Notes under the pieces: model-generated | What the model was told of the DNA's origin: nothing | Seen by the model: the letters and a program-made list of their open reading frames with translations, nothing else | Database searches by the model: none | Translations under genes and position numbers: made by a program | Assembly: GCA_019843655.1 (NCBI GenBank) | Contig: JACDQD010000120.1 | Coordinates: 1 to 64,000 of the forward strand | DNA length: 64,000 nt | Origin: Lethocerus indicus | Taxonomy: Eukaryota; Arthropoda; Insecta; Hemiptera; Belostomatidae | Reading direction: 5' to 3' | Part shown: positions 33,467 to 44,722 of the stretch, piece after piece | Position numbering within the stretch: position 1 is the stretch's first letter | Layout of the letters: the number at the start of each line of letters is the position of its first letter

Positions 33467-33655
33467 CAGCGATTTCCACTCACGACTCCACCATCCCCCT
33501 AATACACTAGTCCAAACCCCTACTGTCTCCCGACACATCCCAAACGTCCCAAGCAGACGCCTGAAAACGAAGTGGCCCCGCCACCTAAATGATTAAATAA
33601 AATGTTTAATAATAATAAATTAATTAATTAAATTTAACAAAAAAAAATAAAAAAA
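32943..33655 (+). pseudogene. Jockey-clade non-LTR retrotransposon, ORF2 3' end and tail
   Basis: The frame shows the C-terminal part of a jockey-type reverse transcriptase: W-S-I-K-I-N with C-V-H-V, then V-T-Y-L-G-L-Y-I-D, K-L-S-L-N-D-K-L-L-L-Y-N, P-I-W-T-Y-G-L-E-L and, in another phase, S-K-I-L-R-R-I-T-D-A-P-Y-Y-V. A third phase continues to R-R-L-K-T-K-W-P-R and stops at TAA (33,594-33,596). At least two phase changes show it is broken. An A-rich 3' tail follows to about 33,655, so this is the 3' end of a 5'-truncated insertion, as is common for the clade. The palm domain with the FADD motif is absent. The first 524 bp are present again, inverted, at 36,224-36,747. Confidence 0.85.
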
Positions 33656-34097
33656 GGGGGACTAACAAAAAATAAAAATTATTGTGGACGGAAGGCATCG
33701 GGGATGTAAAAATTTAATTGAAAATTGTTAATACCCTGTCTGGGGTTAGGTTGTGTCCATTCATTGAACAGGAAGTTTTATTGAAAAATTGGACGAAAAT
33801 AACTCTAAAGAATCGACCGAAAGGTCGATAGGTAAACAAATATTTGCTAAAAGAGAAATATACAGAACCAGATTAGCATAAAATTTCAAACCATCTATGA
33901 CCACGTGTTGTGCCCAATTTTTACTGTAAAATACCTGCAAAAACCTATCCGATTGATTCCGAAACGGAGAAACGACTGTATATAAGTGTAATTGCCGTTG
34001 AACACGAAACGTTACAAAGTAATACTAAATAAAACGTGTTTTCTAAGTCGATTTGGCCGCCCCCATATAGAGGTTTTCCCTACTTCGATGACCCGGT
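33656..34097. other. Unique sequence, no gene
   Basis: It contains GGGTTAGGTTG near 33,734 (one more telomere-type word), a small inverted word TCGACCGAAAGGTCGA near 33,817 and an AATAAA near 34,030. No coding region recognised. Confidence 0.5.
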
Positions 34098-34330
34098 TAA
34101 TATACAATGGCAGTGTATACTGCGTTTACACAGTTTGAATTTTAAAAAATACTCCGTTTAAATTTAATTAAATAACGGCTTAAATAAAAAAATAAAATTA
34201 CTCACCCAGAAGTAGAAAGCCGAGCGGAGTGAAGAGTTTGAGGGTTAACTCGGCCGCGTGGCCAATGCCGACTTGATCTTGAACTCTTCGTATCGAGAAA
34301 TATGAAAATATATTCAAAAGTTTTAAAAAT
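34098..34330. repeat. Direct repeat, left copy, holding an exon-like block
   Basis: GTTTGAATTTTAAAAAATAC, AATTTAATTAAATAACGG, AAAATTACTCACCCAGAAG and GGCCAATGCCGACTTGATCT occur here and again about 510-520 bp to the right (34,620-34,845) with a few differences. Confidence 0.85.
34206..34301 (-). pseudogene. Exon-like block of unknown gene, left copy (acceptor lost)
   Basis: Minus strand: an open stretch encoding I-R-R-V-Q-D-Q-V-G-I-G-H-A-A-E-L-T-L ends at a donor-like CTG|GGTGAG. The acceptor position reads CAT where the right copy has CAG. Compared with the right copy it lacks two bases near the donor, changing the last codons. I do not recognise the protein. Confidence 0.45.
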
Positions 34331-34619
34331 TTCAAAAGCTAAACAGAAAAAAATATTATAGCCTTAAAAATATTGCCGAAATTCAATATTGTCCGATTGT
34401 AAATTCTGGGCGTACAACGATTATTCCGATATTATTACACCGTTTCGGCGGAGGTATAGCGTAGGTTGAGTGGAGTATTCCTGTATTTTTCCTAGAAAAT
34501 GTCTACTACAATTGTAGAATATCCATTCGTATTTCTTTAATTTCAACTCTCCACTTGTACGTGAGTCGTCTTATTTATTTTCTATTCACACGATCCACCG
34601 GACGTATAATTTCGATATA
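34331..34619. other. Unique sequence between the two direct repeats, no gene
   Basis: AT-rich, no recognisable coding or structural feature. Confidence 0.5.
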
Positions 34620-34845
34620 ACAATATACAAAGCGTATGACCGTTTGAATTTTAAAAAATACTGCGTTTAAATTTAATTAAATAACGGTTTAAATAAAAAA
34701 AAAATAAAATTACTCACCTAGAAGTAGAGAAGCCGAGCGGAGTGAAGAGATTTAGGGTTAACTCGGCCACGTGGCCAATGCCGACTTGATCTTGAACTCT
34801 TCGTACCGGGAAATCTGAAATAATATATTCAAAAGTTCTAAAATG
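34620..34845. repeat. Direct repeat, right copy
   Basis: Matches 34,098-34,330 from the AATATACAA words through TATTCAAAAGTTCTAAAA. It carries the better-preserved exon-like block. Confidence 0.85.
34718..34814 (-). other. Exon-like block of unknown gene, right copy
   Basis: Minus strand: TATTATTTCAG acceptor, then 97 bases open in one frame (V-R-R-V-Q-D-Q-V-G-I-G-H-V-A-E-L-T-L-N-L and on to F-S-T-S), then a strong donor AG|GTGAGTAA. Acceptor, open frame and donor together are what one expects of a small internal exon, but the peptide belongs to no family I know. No neighbouring exon of the same gene was found in the window. It could be an exon carried in by a mobile element. Confidence 0.4.
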
Positions 34846-34884
34846 ATAAAAACCCTTTTGTCCGCATTTCTTCCTGCGCTTATC

Positions 34885-35820
34885 CCGACGTAATGTCAAC
34901 TTTCCTTTCCGTCTTACTTCGGAATGCCGACGGTTTGATTCCTCCAAACTCCATGATCTCCTCGACTATTTCATATCCTTCAACATCCCTCGTTTATACC
35001 GCTCTGTCACACTTCTCGGATTATCTTTCCTCCGATCACTTACCCGACATTGGATATCCGACCCGTCCTCAACCCTGAAATTCCTCGCTTAATAACGGCG
35101 AGGACAAATTTCAAAACTTACTCGACAATAAAATAGACTTAAACGTACCGCTGAAAACTAAACCGCTACAGATTGACCGAGCAGTCCACTCTGACGACTA
35201 ACAAAACGACAAGCTGCAAAGGACTCGACCACTAGGAGAAATCCTCTACTGGGCACGAAAGTAACAATAAGATTGCTCGTAAACGAAAAAGGCGAGCCGG
35301 ATCCAAATGGCAAACCTCACGCCTACCCACCGACAAAACAAATTACAATCGACTATGTAGGCGTGTTAAATCGTTACTGATAAAATATAGAACGGAAAAA
35401 TTTAACAGATAGACCGAATCTTTGTGCAACAAACAACAACTCTCTACGGACTGCCACGCGAAAACTCCTCTCGTACAAACCTTTTTCTCGCCCTATTCAA
35501 TTAGACAGCTCTACGTGGGTGTGACGGACGAAGAAAAAGCTACCGGTTTCACACCCGTCCCGACATTACCCCGTTGTACATCCCTCTCCAGCTAGCACCA
35601 CCTCCACCGGCCATCAACCCTTCCCTATCTTATTAAATCCCTACCCTATAAAAAGCCCCCGGTGCCGATCTTATCACAGCAACCGTCCAAAAGCTATCCT
35701 TCTACTGACATTCATCCTTAACTCAGTTTTGAGAACCACGCATTTCCCTTCCGAATTGAAAATGTCACATATCATTATGATTCCCAAACCCCGTAAACCG
35801 GCTCACCTACCTATTTAAAT
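34885..35820 (+). pseudogene. Jockey-clade ORF2 fragment: endonuclease end to RT fingers
   Basis: The left end encodes Y-L-S-S-D-H-L-P, the Ser-Asp-His motif that closes APE-type endonuclease domains (about 35,028-35,055). Downstream, in shifting frames, come K-R-R-A-G-S-K-W-Q and L-C-R-R-V-K-S-L-L-I (35,290-35,400), then S-P-G-A-D-L-I-T-A and L-R-T-T-H-F-P-S-E-L-K (35,655-35,765) and I-I-M-I-P-K-P-R-K-P, the usual start of the jockey reverse transcriptase. Many frameshifts and stops show it is dead. It breaks off about 35,820 before the catalytic palm. Same clade as the pieces at 32,943 and 36,030, though not shown to be the same copy. Confidence 0.75.
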
Positions 35821-36029
35821 TTATAAAGCACTCGAGTTTCTTGTAACCACCACTGAATCATATTCTCGCAACAACAGAAGTTTTATCTCATACATTAAAG
35901 CCCGACTAGTTATATTAATGCTATATACTATACTAATTTATAATCGAGATATTTTATACTACTTAATGAAAAACTGATTACAAATTTTTCGGCAATTGAA
36001 CTCAATCCTCCATTTCCCGGACCGACTTT
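35821..36029. other. Spacer between oppositely oriented jockey pieces
   Basis: AT-rich; no recognised feature. Orientation of jockey sequence reverses across it. Confidence 0.5.
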
Positions 36030-37440
36030 CAACGAGGGAGGTGTTTTATGGGGAATGTGACGCTGAGTAAGGATCCGAGTTTGTCGAGAGTGCAGCTTTG
36101 TCGTCCGCTCAGGAAGCGGGAAAAGTGTCGGGATGTTGTGGGATATCGGGCGGTGTATAGAGAATAAAGGGAGGGACCGAGAACACTACCTTGTGGTGGA
36201 ACACCTGCATTATTAATTTTCATTACCGTTGTTATGGCGAGGTGACGGACAAACGGGACTTTAAGATCTGTGTCTGCAGGGGTAAGGTCGGAGACATAAT
36301 ACGGCGCATCGGTTATTCTCCTTAATATTTTCGACTGTAAGGTTTGGATTTTGTGTCGATATCTGTCGGTTTGGCCGAAATAACACACAGTTCGAGTCCG
36401 TACGTCCAGATCGGTTTAAGTATAGTGTTGTACAATAATAATTTGTCGTTTAAGCTTAATTTTGATCTATCGTCTAGTGATCCATGTAGTAACTTGTATC
36501 GTCCGTTAAATTCCAATCTTTTTAGTTTTATGTGTGGATTCCTTTTGTCTATATAGAGACCCAGGTATGTGACCTTATCCGCTGTGGGTAGGGGGCGTTT
36601 CGAATAGGGATATTGGGGGACAAGTGGCTCGTCTGAGTGAGAACGTGACACGTGGACACACTCGTCGAGGTTTATTTTTATACTCCATCTTTTTAACCGT
36701 GTTCGGATCAGGTTCGAGTGATTCTCTGTAGGTTGTAGGACTTGGATCTGACGATAGGATAGCTTTGTCATCTGCGAACGACGCTAGAATAGCGGAGGGA
36801 CGTCGGCCGTATATACAGAGTATAGAATCGGGCGAGGATATTCCCCGGGAGACTCCGGCTCCGATTCGGAAGCGGGATGACAATTCAGACCTCGGCTAAC
36901 TTGGGAATAACGATCGGAGAGATAGGGCTCTAGGATGAGGTAATATGTTGGAGGTGAATGATTTTCAGTTTCCAGAGTAGCCCTTCACGCCACACCCGGT
37001 CAAAGGCTTGCGCCTCGTCCAGGAAGGCTGCTGAACGGTATTGCTTTCCAAAAGCGGTCACGACAGGTATCTACAATGCGATGACATTGTCGGATGGTCG
37101 AATGTCGGGCTCTGAATCCAAACTGGTGGTCAGGAGAATGTCACAGGAGTTCAGAATAGGGTAAATACGAAGGTGAAAGGGTTTCTCTAAAGTTTCCTAG
37201 GACAGGGAACAGTCTTATAGGGCGATAGGATGACGCTATGTGTACTGCTCTAGATGGTTTGTGTATCATTTTCCGGGAAGTATGTGGTTCTTAAAACCGA
37301 ATTATAAATGTGCGTCAGGTGTAGGGCGGCTTTGTCAGGTAGTCGTCTTAATATTTCAGAGGCTATTAGATCATAACCCGGCGCTTTTTGACAGGACGGA
37401 TAAGGTTACGTTTTTATTTCGAGGGATTAAATGCATTTGG
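36030..37440 (-). pseudogene. Jockey-clade reverse transcriptase, inverted, rearranged
   Basis: Read on the minus strand from 37,440 downward: a P-G-Y-D-L-I-like segment (about 37,390), Y-R-P-I near 37,215, Q-F-G-F-R near 37,125, A-F-L-D with A-F-D-R-V-W (about 37,000, palm motif A), a degraded G-V-P-Q-G-S near 36,860, then S-F-A-D-D (about 36,780, the catalytic double aspartate), then the thumb region shared with 32,943-33,466. Order and spacing fit a jockey ORF2 RT. At 36,224 the normal order breaks: a second G-V-P-P-Q-G-S-V-L-G-P segment follows (about 36,190), which belongs upstream of F-A-D-D. Frameshifts are frequent. It is a dead, rearranged copy. Confidence 0.8.
36224..36747 (-). repeat. 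524-bp inverted repeat, right arm
   Basis: Reverse complement of 32,943-33,466. Upstream of it the jockey RT continues naturally through the FADD motif; on the left arm that part is missing. Confidence 0.85.
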
Positions 37441-38391
37441 AGGGCCAGAAAGTTGGAGGAGTGTCCGTATCGAGGTGGATTCGATCAGAATGGGTTACAT
37501 AAAAATGTATTTCGGCTACAAAATTGTTTAGACTTGACCCATTTTCTGCTGAAATTCTCCCCGTGTTTACTCTATATATATATATATTTATGCGCTTATA
37601 TGTACGTATCTATCATTGTACTGTAATGGGATATATTTTAGAGTGTTTTCGATTAGTTTAAATTTAAAAAATGTACTTCGGCTTCAAAATTGTTTAGACC
37701 TTACACATTTTCTGCTGAAATTCTTTCCGTCATAGTCGGTAGTTTGACGACTCAACGCCCCGACAAGGCTCGAATTCAATTTTGGATTTTCAATTTTCCA
37801 TCTTTGCCCTCATCACCACCACCAATGTCATCGGATCCAGCCCTCTTCGACATCGTACGCTTTGCGTCTCCGATGAATCCTGAAACGGAACAACTGATAA
37901 ATACTAAAATTTGAAAATAAACATTTCGGAACACGGAACATAGAGAACAACGGGCACATAGGAAAACTGTAAATAATAGATTAAGAAAAAGGATCGATAC
38001 ACAACGGTTAATAATACTGAGCACAGTACGAAATTATTTTAAAAACCCTATAATTATACGTACCGGACAATTTTAGAAAAGGTGACATTTGTAATATATC
38101 CGACGGTAAATCGTTAGAAATAACATCTAAAGTAGCGAATCATTTACGAAATCATTCCGACAGTGTAAAGTAAATTATTGTACACAACAATCGAACGGGT
38201 GAAGGATATAGGTGGGGAAAATATGAAAATTAAGTTCCTTTGCCGTTTGTTTTAGGCTGGGTTCGTACGGATTTTTTCAAAATATATTCTCCGAATTAAA
38301 TTTTCGACGGTCTACCAAAAGACAAAACCGGCGAAATTCTCCCGCCGTTTTCTATATATGTATATTCGTATAATTATATATACTTATAAAT
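37441..38391. other. Spacer with degenerate D-type repeat pieces
   Basis: Two pieces (about 37,500-37,600 and 37,640-37,735) resemble the D monomer (TTTCGGCTACAAAATTGTTTAGAC, TTTTCTGCTGAAATTCTCCC, TCTATATATATA, TAATGGGATATATTTTAG). A 74-codon frame at 37,690-37,914 is not recognised. The stretch 37,920-38,250 shows nothing else. D-like sequence resumes near 38,320. Confidence 0.55.
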
Positions 38392-40050
38392 AATCGTAGC
38401 CTAATGGGGTATATTTGCAGGGTACTTTCGAATCGATTAAATTCATGGAAATGTGTTTCGGTCAAAAATCGATGAGACCGTAGCCGTTTTCTGTAGAAAT
38501 TCTCCCAATTTCTATATATTTATATTTATATATTTATGTACACATATAAATAATCGTAGCCTAATGGGGTATATTTGCAGGGTACCTTCGAATCGATTTA
38601 ATTTAAGGAAATGTGTTTCGGTCAAAAATCGATGAGACCGTAGACGTTTCGTAGAAATTCTCCCCACTTTCTATATATTTATATTTATATATTTATGTAC
38701 ACATATGAATAATCGTAGCCTAATGAGGTATATTTGCAGGTACTTTCGAATCGATTTAATTTAAGGAAATGCGTTTCGGTCACAAAATCGATGAGACCGT
38801 AGCCGTTTCAACAGAATTCTCCCCACTTTCTATATATTTATATTTATATATTTATGTACACATATGAATAATCGTAGCCTAATGAGGTATATTTGCAGGG
38901 TACTTTCGAATCGATTTAATTTAAGGAAATGTGTTTCGGTCAAAATTGATGGACCGTAGCGTTTCAATAAATTCTCCCCACTTTCTATATATTTATATTT
39001 ATATGCACATATGAATAATCGTAGCCTAATGAGGTATATTTGCAGGGTACTTTCGAATCGATTTAATTTAAGGAAATGCGTTTCGGTCACAAAATCGATG
39101 AGACCGTAGCCGTTTCAATGAAATTCTCCCCACTCTATATTTATATTTATATATTTATGTACATATGAATAATCGTAGCCTAATGAGGTATATTTGCAGG
39201 GTACTTTCGAATCGATTTAATTTAAGGAAATGCGTTTCGGTCAAAAAATTGATGAGACCGTAGCCGTTTCCAACAGAAATTCTCCCCCCACTTTCTATAT
39301 ATTTATATTTATATATTTATGTACACATATGAATAATCGTAGCCTAATGAGGTATATTTGCAGGGTACTTTCGAATCGATTAAATTTATGGAAATGTGTT
39401 TCGGTCAAAAATCGATGAGACCGTAGACATTTCCATAGAAATTCTCCCCGTTTCTATATGTATATTCAAATATTTCTATATGCTTATAAATAATCGTAGC
39501 CTAATGGGGTATATTTGCAGGGTACTTTCGAATCGATTAAATTTATGGAAATGTGTTTCGGTCAAAAAATTGATGAGACCGGAGCCGTTTTCAATAGAAA
39601 TTCTCCCTCCACTTTCTATATATTTATATTTATATATTTATGGACACATATAAATAATCGTAGCCTAATGGGGTATATTTGCAGGGTACTTTCGAATCGA
39701 TTTAATTTAAGGAAATGTGTTTCGGTCAAAAAATCGATGAGACCGTAGACGTTTTCTATAGAAATTCTCCCCACTTTCATAGTATATTTATATACCATAA
39801 ATAATCGTAGCCTAATGGGGTATATTTGCAGGGTACTTTCGAATCGATTAAATTTAAGGAAATGTGTTTCGGTCAAAAAATCGATGAGACCGTAGACGTT
39901 TTCTATAGAAATTCTCCCCCCGTTTTCTATATATTTATATTTATATATTTAGAAATATGAATAATACTTATAAATAATCGTAGCCTAATGGGGTATATTT
40001 GCAGGGTACTTTCGAATCGATTAAATTTAAATAAATGTGTTTCGGTGATT
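38392..40050. repeat. Tandem repeat D (about 160-bp unit, about 11 copies)
   Basis: AATCGTAGCCTAATG recurs at 38,392, 38,552, 38,711, 38,870, 39,017, 39,171, 39,335, 39,492, 39,656, 39,803 and 39,976, giving periods of 147-173 bp. Each unit has TATATTTGCAGGGTACTTTC, GAATCGATTTAATTTAAGG, AAATGTGTTTCGGTCAAAA, ATCGATGAGACCGTAG and AATTCTCCCCACTTTC followed by an AT-rich stretch. Length variation sits mostly in the AT part. A single further copy of the lead phrase lies at 40,783 and degraded ones near 41,265 and 41,490. Open frames on either strand are by-products. Confidence 0.92.
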
Positions 40051-40072
40051 TATATATATATATATTTTGCAG

Positions 40073-40140
40073 GCCTGTTGGGCGTTGACCACTGGTCGAC
40101 GGTGGCGTTGGAGCGGCGGGTGCTGGTGGAGGTCGCCAGA
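40073..40140 (+). pseudogene. MDR-type gene fragment: acceptor and start of the C-terminal exon
   Basis: TATATATTTTGCAG is followed by GC and then 22 open codons: L-L-G-V-D-H-W-S-T-V-A-L-E-R-R-V-L-V-E-V-A-R. The last 13 match the minus-strand exon copies at 28,227 and 62,938 (Glu instead of Asn at one position), so this piece supplies the 5' part of the exon those copies lack, including its splice acceptor. After A-R the match stops and stop codons appear, so the rest of the exon is deleted here. It is on the plus strand, opposite to the copies inside X. Confidence 0.6.
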
Positions 40141-40202
40141 AGAGATAGAGGCCGATAGATATAGAGGTAGAGAATATTCTGATAGGAAAAATATCCGCTA
40201 AC

Positions 40203-40220
40203 AACCTAACCTAACCTAAT
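40203..40220. repeat. Telomere-type CCTAA repeat
   Basis: AACCTAACCTAACCTAAT, the reverse complement of TTAGG units, lying in the intron-like stretch just upstream of the plus-strand exon 2. The same element type lies next to exon 2 in both X copies. Confidence 0.75.
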
Positions 40221-40264
40221 ATATGTATATATCTTATGTTCTAATATATTTTTTCTTTTTTCAG

Positions 40265-40390
40265 GTCGAAGAATATTCCGAACAAGCCGAAGGCAATACA
40301 CCGAATAAGGTGACGTCGGCAGCGAATCGCCCCGATCTGATAAGCTGACGTCGGAAGGTCAGCTGGGGCGGCTACTACTCGCTCTACAGG
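40265..40390 (+). pseudogene. MDR-type gene fragment, downstream exon (plus-strand copy)
   Basis: TTTTTTCTTTTTTCAG precedes GTCGAAGAATATTCCGAACA, and the match to the minus-strand copies continues through CGAATCGCCCCGATCTGATA and GGTCAGCTGGGGCGGCTACT. A one-base loss near 40,296 relative to the other copies shifts the frame to an early TGA. It is followed by an AATAAA at 40,572, as a 3' exon and UTR would be. This may be closer to the donor locus than the X copies, but it is itself damaged. Confidence 0.6.
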
Positions 40391-40571
40391 ATATTTTTTT
40401 ATAAAAATATACGCCCCTCGGATACTCAATCGCGGGGAGCGAAATTGCGTAGATTTACGAAACCGAAAGTCGTCTTTCGGACACGGGCCGGATACGAAGG
40501 AACAATGTTTCGAACGATGTCGATTGAACTGTACAACAAAAAATAATGTAGCATAAAATATTTTAAACGTG

Positions 40572-40577
40572 AATAAA
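40572..40577 (+). terminator. Candidate polyadenylation signal
   Basis: GTGAATAAAACGTG lies about 200 bp after the MDR downstream exon on the same strand, a plausible cleavage signal for its transcript. Confidence 0.35.
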
Positions 40578-40884
40578 ACGTGTATCGCGACGAAACTTTC
40601 CTGTATGTATGTGTTCCTTACCCCACCTTTAAATCAGACGACCAATTATACGTCAACCGAAATCTCTGAACCCGAAATGTTGTTTACAACTTTATTTACA
40701 ATTTCTTTCAATATGATAGAAACGACGACCGAATTTCGTTTCATCAAACCCTGTTTTCGCTATTTAAAATTGATATTTAAATAATCGTAGCCTAATGGGG
40801 TATATTTGACACTTTTACCACGTGTCTAAACAAAAATGAATTTGTTTATTATACTTATACTTGAACTTTTGACTTCTGTAATTG

Positions 40885-40935
<51 letters not shown>

Positions 40936-41737
40936 TATATTTGCATACACGATAATTTATACATAATCGATGTAGGGCTTTCATTAGTCTACATCTGTTA
41001 TGTTACGTGGCCGCAGGTGTCAGGCTACTTTAATTTTAATTGCATAAAACCGGGTTCCGAATCACAGTCTTATTTCATTTTTTTCTTATTGTAGAGTCAA
41101 CTTAATTATATCTGACACTGTTAAATTTCAGGGTTTATAGATCAACATTCTTCGAAAAACAAACTCTACTCATTTATAGATAAAAAGAAATACTTTCATG
41201 TACATGGGCTATGCTCGTGGCCTACGTGTTGAGGCGTAGTTTTACTATTAAAATTTATCGGGGGTTCGGTCAAAAATCCGATGAGACCCGTTTTATATCC
41301 TTTTTATGTTCCACCCTTTTTCTTGTTGTACAGTCATTAATTCTAACGTTAATTATATCTAAATCGACTGCGTTAAAAACGATGAGATTTGTTCTTATAT
41401 ATTTATATACTATGAACGTTAATTATGCACTTTCTCGATTTAAATAATTAGAATAATAGAAATACTATATATTTATATTTATATATTTATGCACATATGA
41501 ATAATATAATGAGGTATATTTATACTTAATCGATTTAATTTATATGATTTTTATAATTATTAAGTGTACTACAGGGTACTTAAATTAAATTTAAGAGGAA
41601 ATCGAAAATTTGCTGGAAAAGTGGCCGGAGAGTTATCGTTATATATATATATATATATATATATATTTTTTCCTCACCGAATTGTTCTACTGAAGCTCCG
41701 AAGACAGTAACAAAAGGCAGAAACAAACCGCGCCCTC
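40578..41737. other. AT-rich spacer with microsatellites, no gene
   Basis: It holds (AT)n tracts at about 40,889-40,934 and 41,641-41,666 and degraded D-repeat words near 40,783, 41,265 and 41,490. Open frames at 40,569, 40,882 and 41,211 are short, Ile/Phe/Tyr-rich and unrecognised. No gene is supported. Confidence 0.6.
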
Positions 41738-44722
41738 ATATCATTAATATTAACGTAGAGTGACATTTTCCGGACCCTCCGTGAGGTACACGAAATCCAC
41801 CATTTTCATTCTATCGTCTGCAGACCGGAACTCTGTGTATAGCCCGGTAGTAGGATGCTAAAGAGACATTTAGAAACAAAGCTCATCCTGATATCATTAA
41901 TATTAACGGAGATAGAATGACGTCGGTACGGACCCCAGGTGGTACCCCAAATCCGCCGTTTCTATTCTAGTCCCAGCCCGGAACTGTGTGGTAGTAGGAA
42001 GCTAAAGAGACATTTAGAAACAAAGATCATCCTGATATCATTATTAAGGAGATAGAATGACGTCGGTACGGACCCCGGGTGGTACCCCAAATCCGCCGTT
42101 TCTATTCTATAGTCCCCAGCCCGGAACTGTGTGTATAGCCCGGTAGTAGGAAGCTAAAGAGACATTTAGAAACAAAGATCATCCTGATATCATTAATATT
42201 AACGGAGATAGAATGACGTCGGTACGGACCCCCGGGTGGTACCCCAAATCCGCCGTTTCTATTCTATAGTCCCCAGCCCGGAACTGTGTGTATAGCCCGG
42301 TAGTAGGAAGCTAAAGAGACATTTAGAAACAAAGATCATCCTGATATCATTATTAACGGAGATAGAATGACGTCGGTACGGACCCCGGGTGGTACCCCAA
42401 ATCCGCCGTTTCTATTCTATAGTCCCCACCCGGAACTGTGTATAGCCCGGTAGTAGGAAGCTAAAGAGACATTTAGAAACAAAGATCATCCTGATATCAT
42501 TAATATTAACGGAGATAGAATGACGTCGGTACGGACCCCCGGTGGTACCCCAAATCCGCCGTTTCTATTCTATAGTCCCAGCCCGGAACTGTGTGTATAG
42601 CCCGGTAGTAGGAAGCTAAAGAGACATTTAGAAACAAAGATCATCCTGATATCATTAATATTGGAGATAGAATGACGTCGGTACGGACCCCAGGTGTACT
42701 TCATTTTTCTATAGTCCCCAGCCGGAACTGTGTACCCGGTAGTAGGAAGCTAAAGAGACATTTAGAAACAAAGATCATCCTGATATCATTAATATTAACG
42801 GAGATAGAATGACGTCGGTACGGACCCGGGTGGTACCCCAAATCCGCCGTTTCTATTCTATAGTCCCCAGCCCGGAACTGTGTATAGCCCGGTAGTAGGA
42901 AGCTAAAGAGACATTTAGAAACAAAGATCATCCTGATATCATTAATATTAACGGAGATAGAATGACGTCGGTACGGACCCCCGGGTGGTACCTATTCTAT
43001 AGTCCCCAGCCCGGGAACTGTGTGTATAGCCCGGTAGTAGGAAGCTAAAGAGACATTTAGAAACAAAGATCATCCTGATATCATTAATATTAACGGAGAT
43101 AGAATGACGGTACGGAACCCCGGGTGGTACCCCAAATCCGCCGTTTCTATTCTATAGCTCGGAACTGTAGCCCGGTAGTAGGAAGCTAAGAGACATTTAG
43201 AAACAAAGATCATCCTGATATCATTAATATTAACGGAGATAGAATGACGTCGGTACCCCGGGTGGTACCCCAAATCCGCCGTTTATTCTATAGTCCCCAG
43301 CCCGGAACTGTGTATAGCCCGGTAGTAGGAAGCAAAGAGAAACAAAGATCATCCTGATATCATTAATATTAACGGAGATAGAATGACGTCGGTACGGACG
43401 GTGGTACCCCAAATCCGCCGTTTATTCTATAGTCCCCAGCCCGGAACTGTGTGTATAGCCCGGTAGGAAGCTAAAGAGACATTTAGAAACAAAGATCATC
43501 CTGATATCATTAATATTAACGGAGATAGAATGACGTCGGTTGACCGGACTAAATCCGCCGTTTATTCTATAGTCTCCAGGAACTGTGTGTATAGCCCGGT
43601 AGTAGGAAGCTAAAGAGACATTTAGAAACAAAGATCATCCTGATATCATTAATATTAACGGAGATAGAATGACGTCACGGACCCCGGTGGTACCCCAAAT
43701 CCGCCGTTTCTATAGTCCCCAGCCGGAACTGTGTTGTATGGTAGGAAGCTAAAGAGACATTTAGAAACAATCATCCTGATATCATTAATATTAACGGAGA
43801 TAGAATGACGTCGGTACGTTGGTGGTACCAAATCCGCCGTTTCTATTCTAGTCCCAGCCCGGAACTGTGTGTATAGCCCGGTAGTAGGAAGCTAAAGAGA
43901 CATTTAGAAACAAAGATCATCCTGATATCATTAATATTAACGGAGATAGAATGACGTCGGTACGGACCCCGGGTGGTACCCCAAATCCGCCGTTTCTATT
44001 CTATAGTCCCCAGCCGGAACTGTGTATAGCCCGGTAGTAGGAAGCTAAAGAGACATTTAGAAACAAAGATCATCCTGATATCATTAATATTAACGGAGAT
44101 AGAATGACGTCGGTACGGACCCGGGTGGTACCCCAAATCCGCCGTTTCTATTCTATAGTCTCCAGCCCGGAACTGTGTATAGCCCGTACTCGGAAGCTAA
44201 AGAGACATTTAGAAACAAAGATCATCCTGATATCATTAATATTAACGGAGATAGAATGACGTCGGTACGGACCCCGGGTGGTACCCAAATCCGCCGTTTC
44301 TATTCTATAGTCCCCAGCCCGGAACTGTGTGTATAGCCCGTAGTAGGAAGCTAAAGAGACGAAACAGATCATCCTGATATCATTAATATTAACGGAGATA
44401 GAATGACGTCGGTACGGACCCCCCGGGTGGTACCCCAAATCCGCCGTTTCTATTCTATAGTCCCCAGCCCGGAACTGTGTGTATAGCCCGGTAGTAGGAA
44501 GCTAAAGAGACATTTAGAAACAAAGATCATCCTGATATCATTAATATTAACGGAGATAGAATGACGTCGGTACGGACCCCCGGGTGGTACCCCAAATCCG
44601 CCGTTTCTATTCTATAGTCCCCAGCCCGGAACTGTGTGTATAGCCCGGTAGTAGGAAGCTAAAGAGACATTTAGAAACAAAGATCATCCTGATATCATTA
44701 ATATTAACGGAGATAGAGTGAC
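41738..44722. repeat. Satellite B array, block 2
   Basis: Same 157-bp monomer as 1,971-5,293. The first unit is strongly diverged by substitution (GTAGAGTGACATTTTCCGGA, CACGAAATCCACCATTTTCA, GTCTGCAGACCGGAACTCTG), as expected at an array edge; inner units are regular with small deletions. It ends in GATAGAGTGAC, the same phase as the first B block. Confidence 0.95.

Noticed and set aside
36344..36556. Plus-strand 70-codon frame identical to the minus-strand frame at 33,134-33,346
   Set aside because: Antisense shadow of the jockey RT on the two arms of the inverted repeat.
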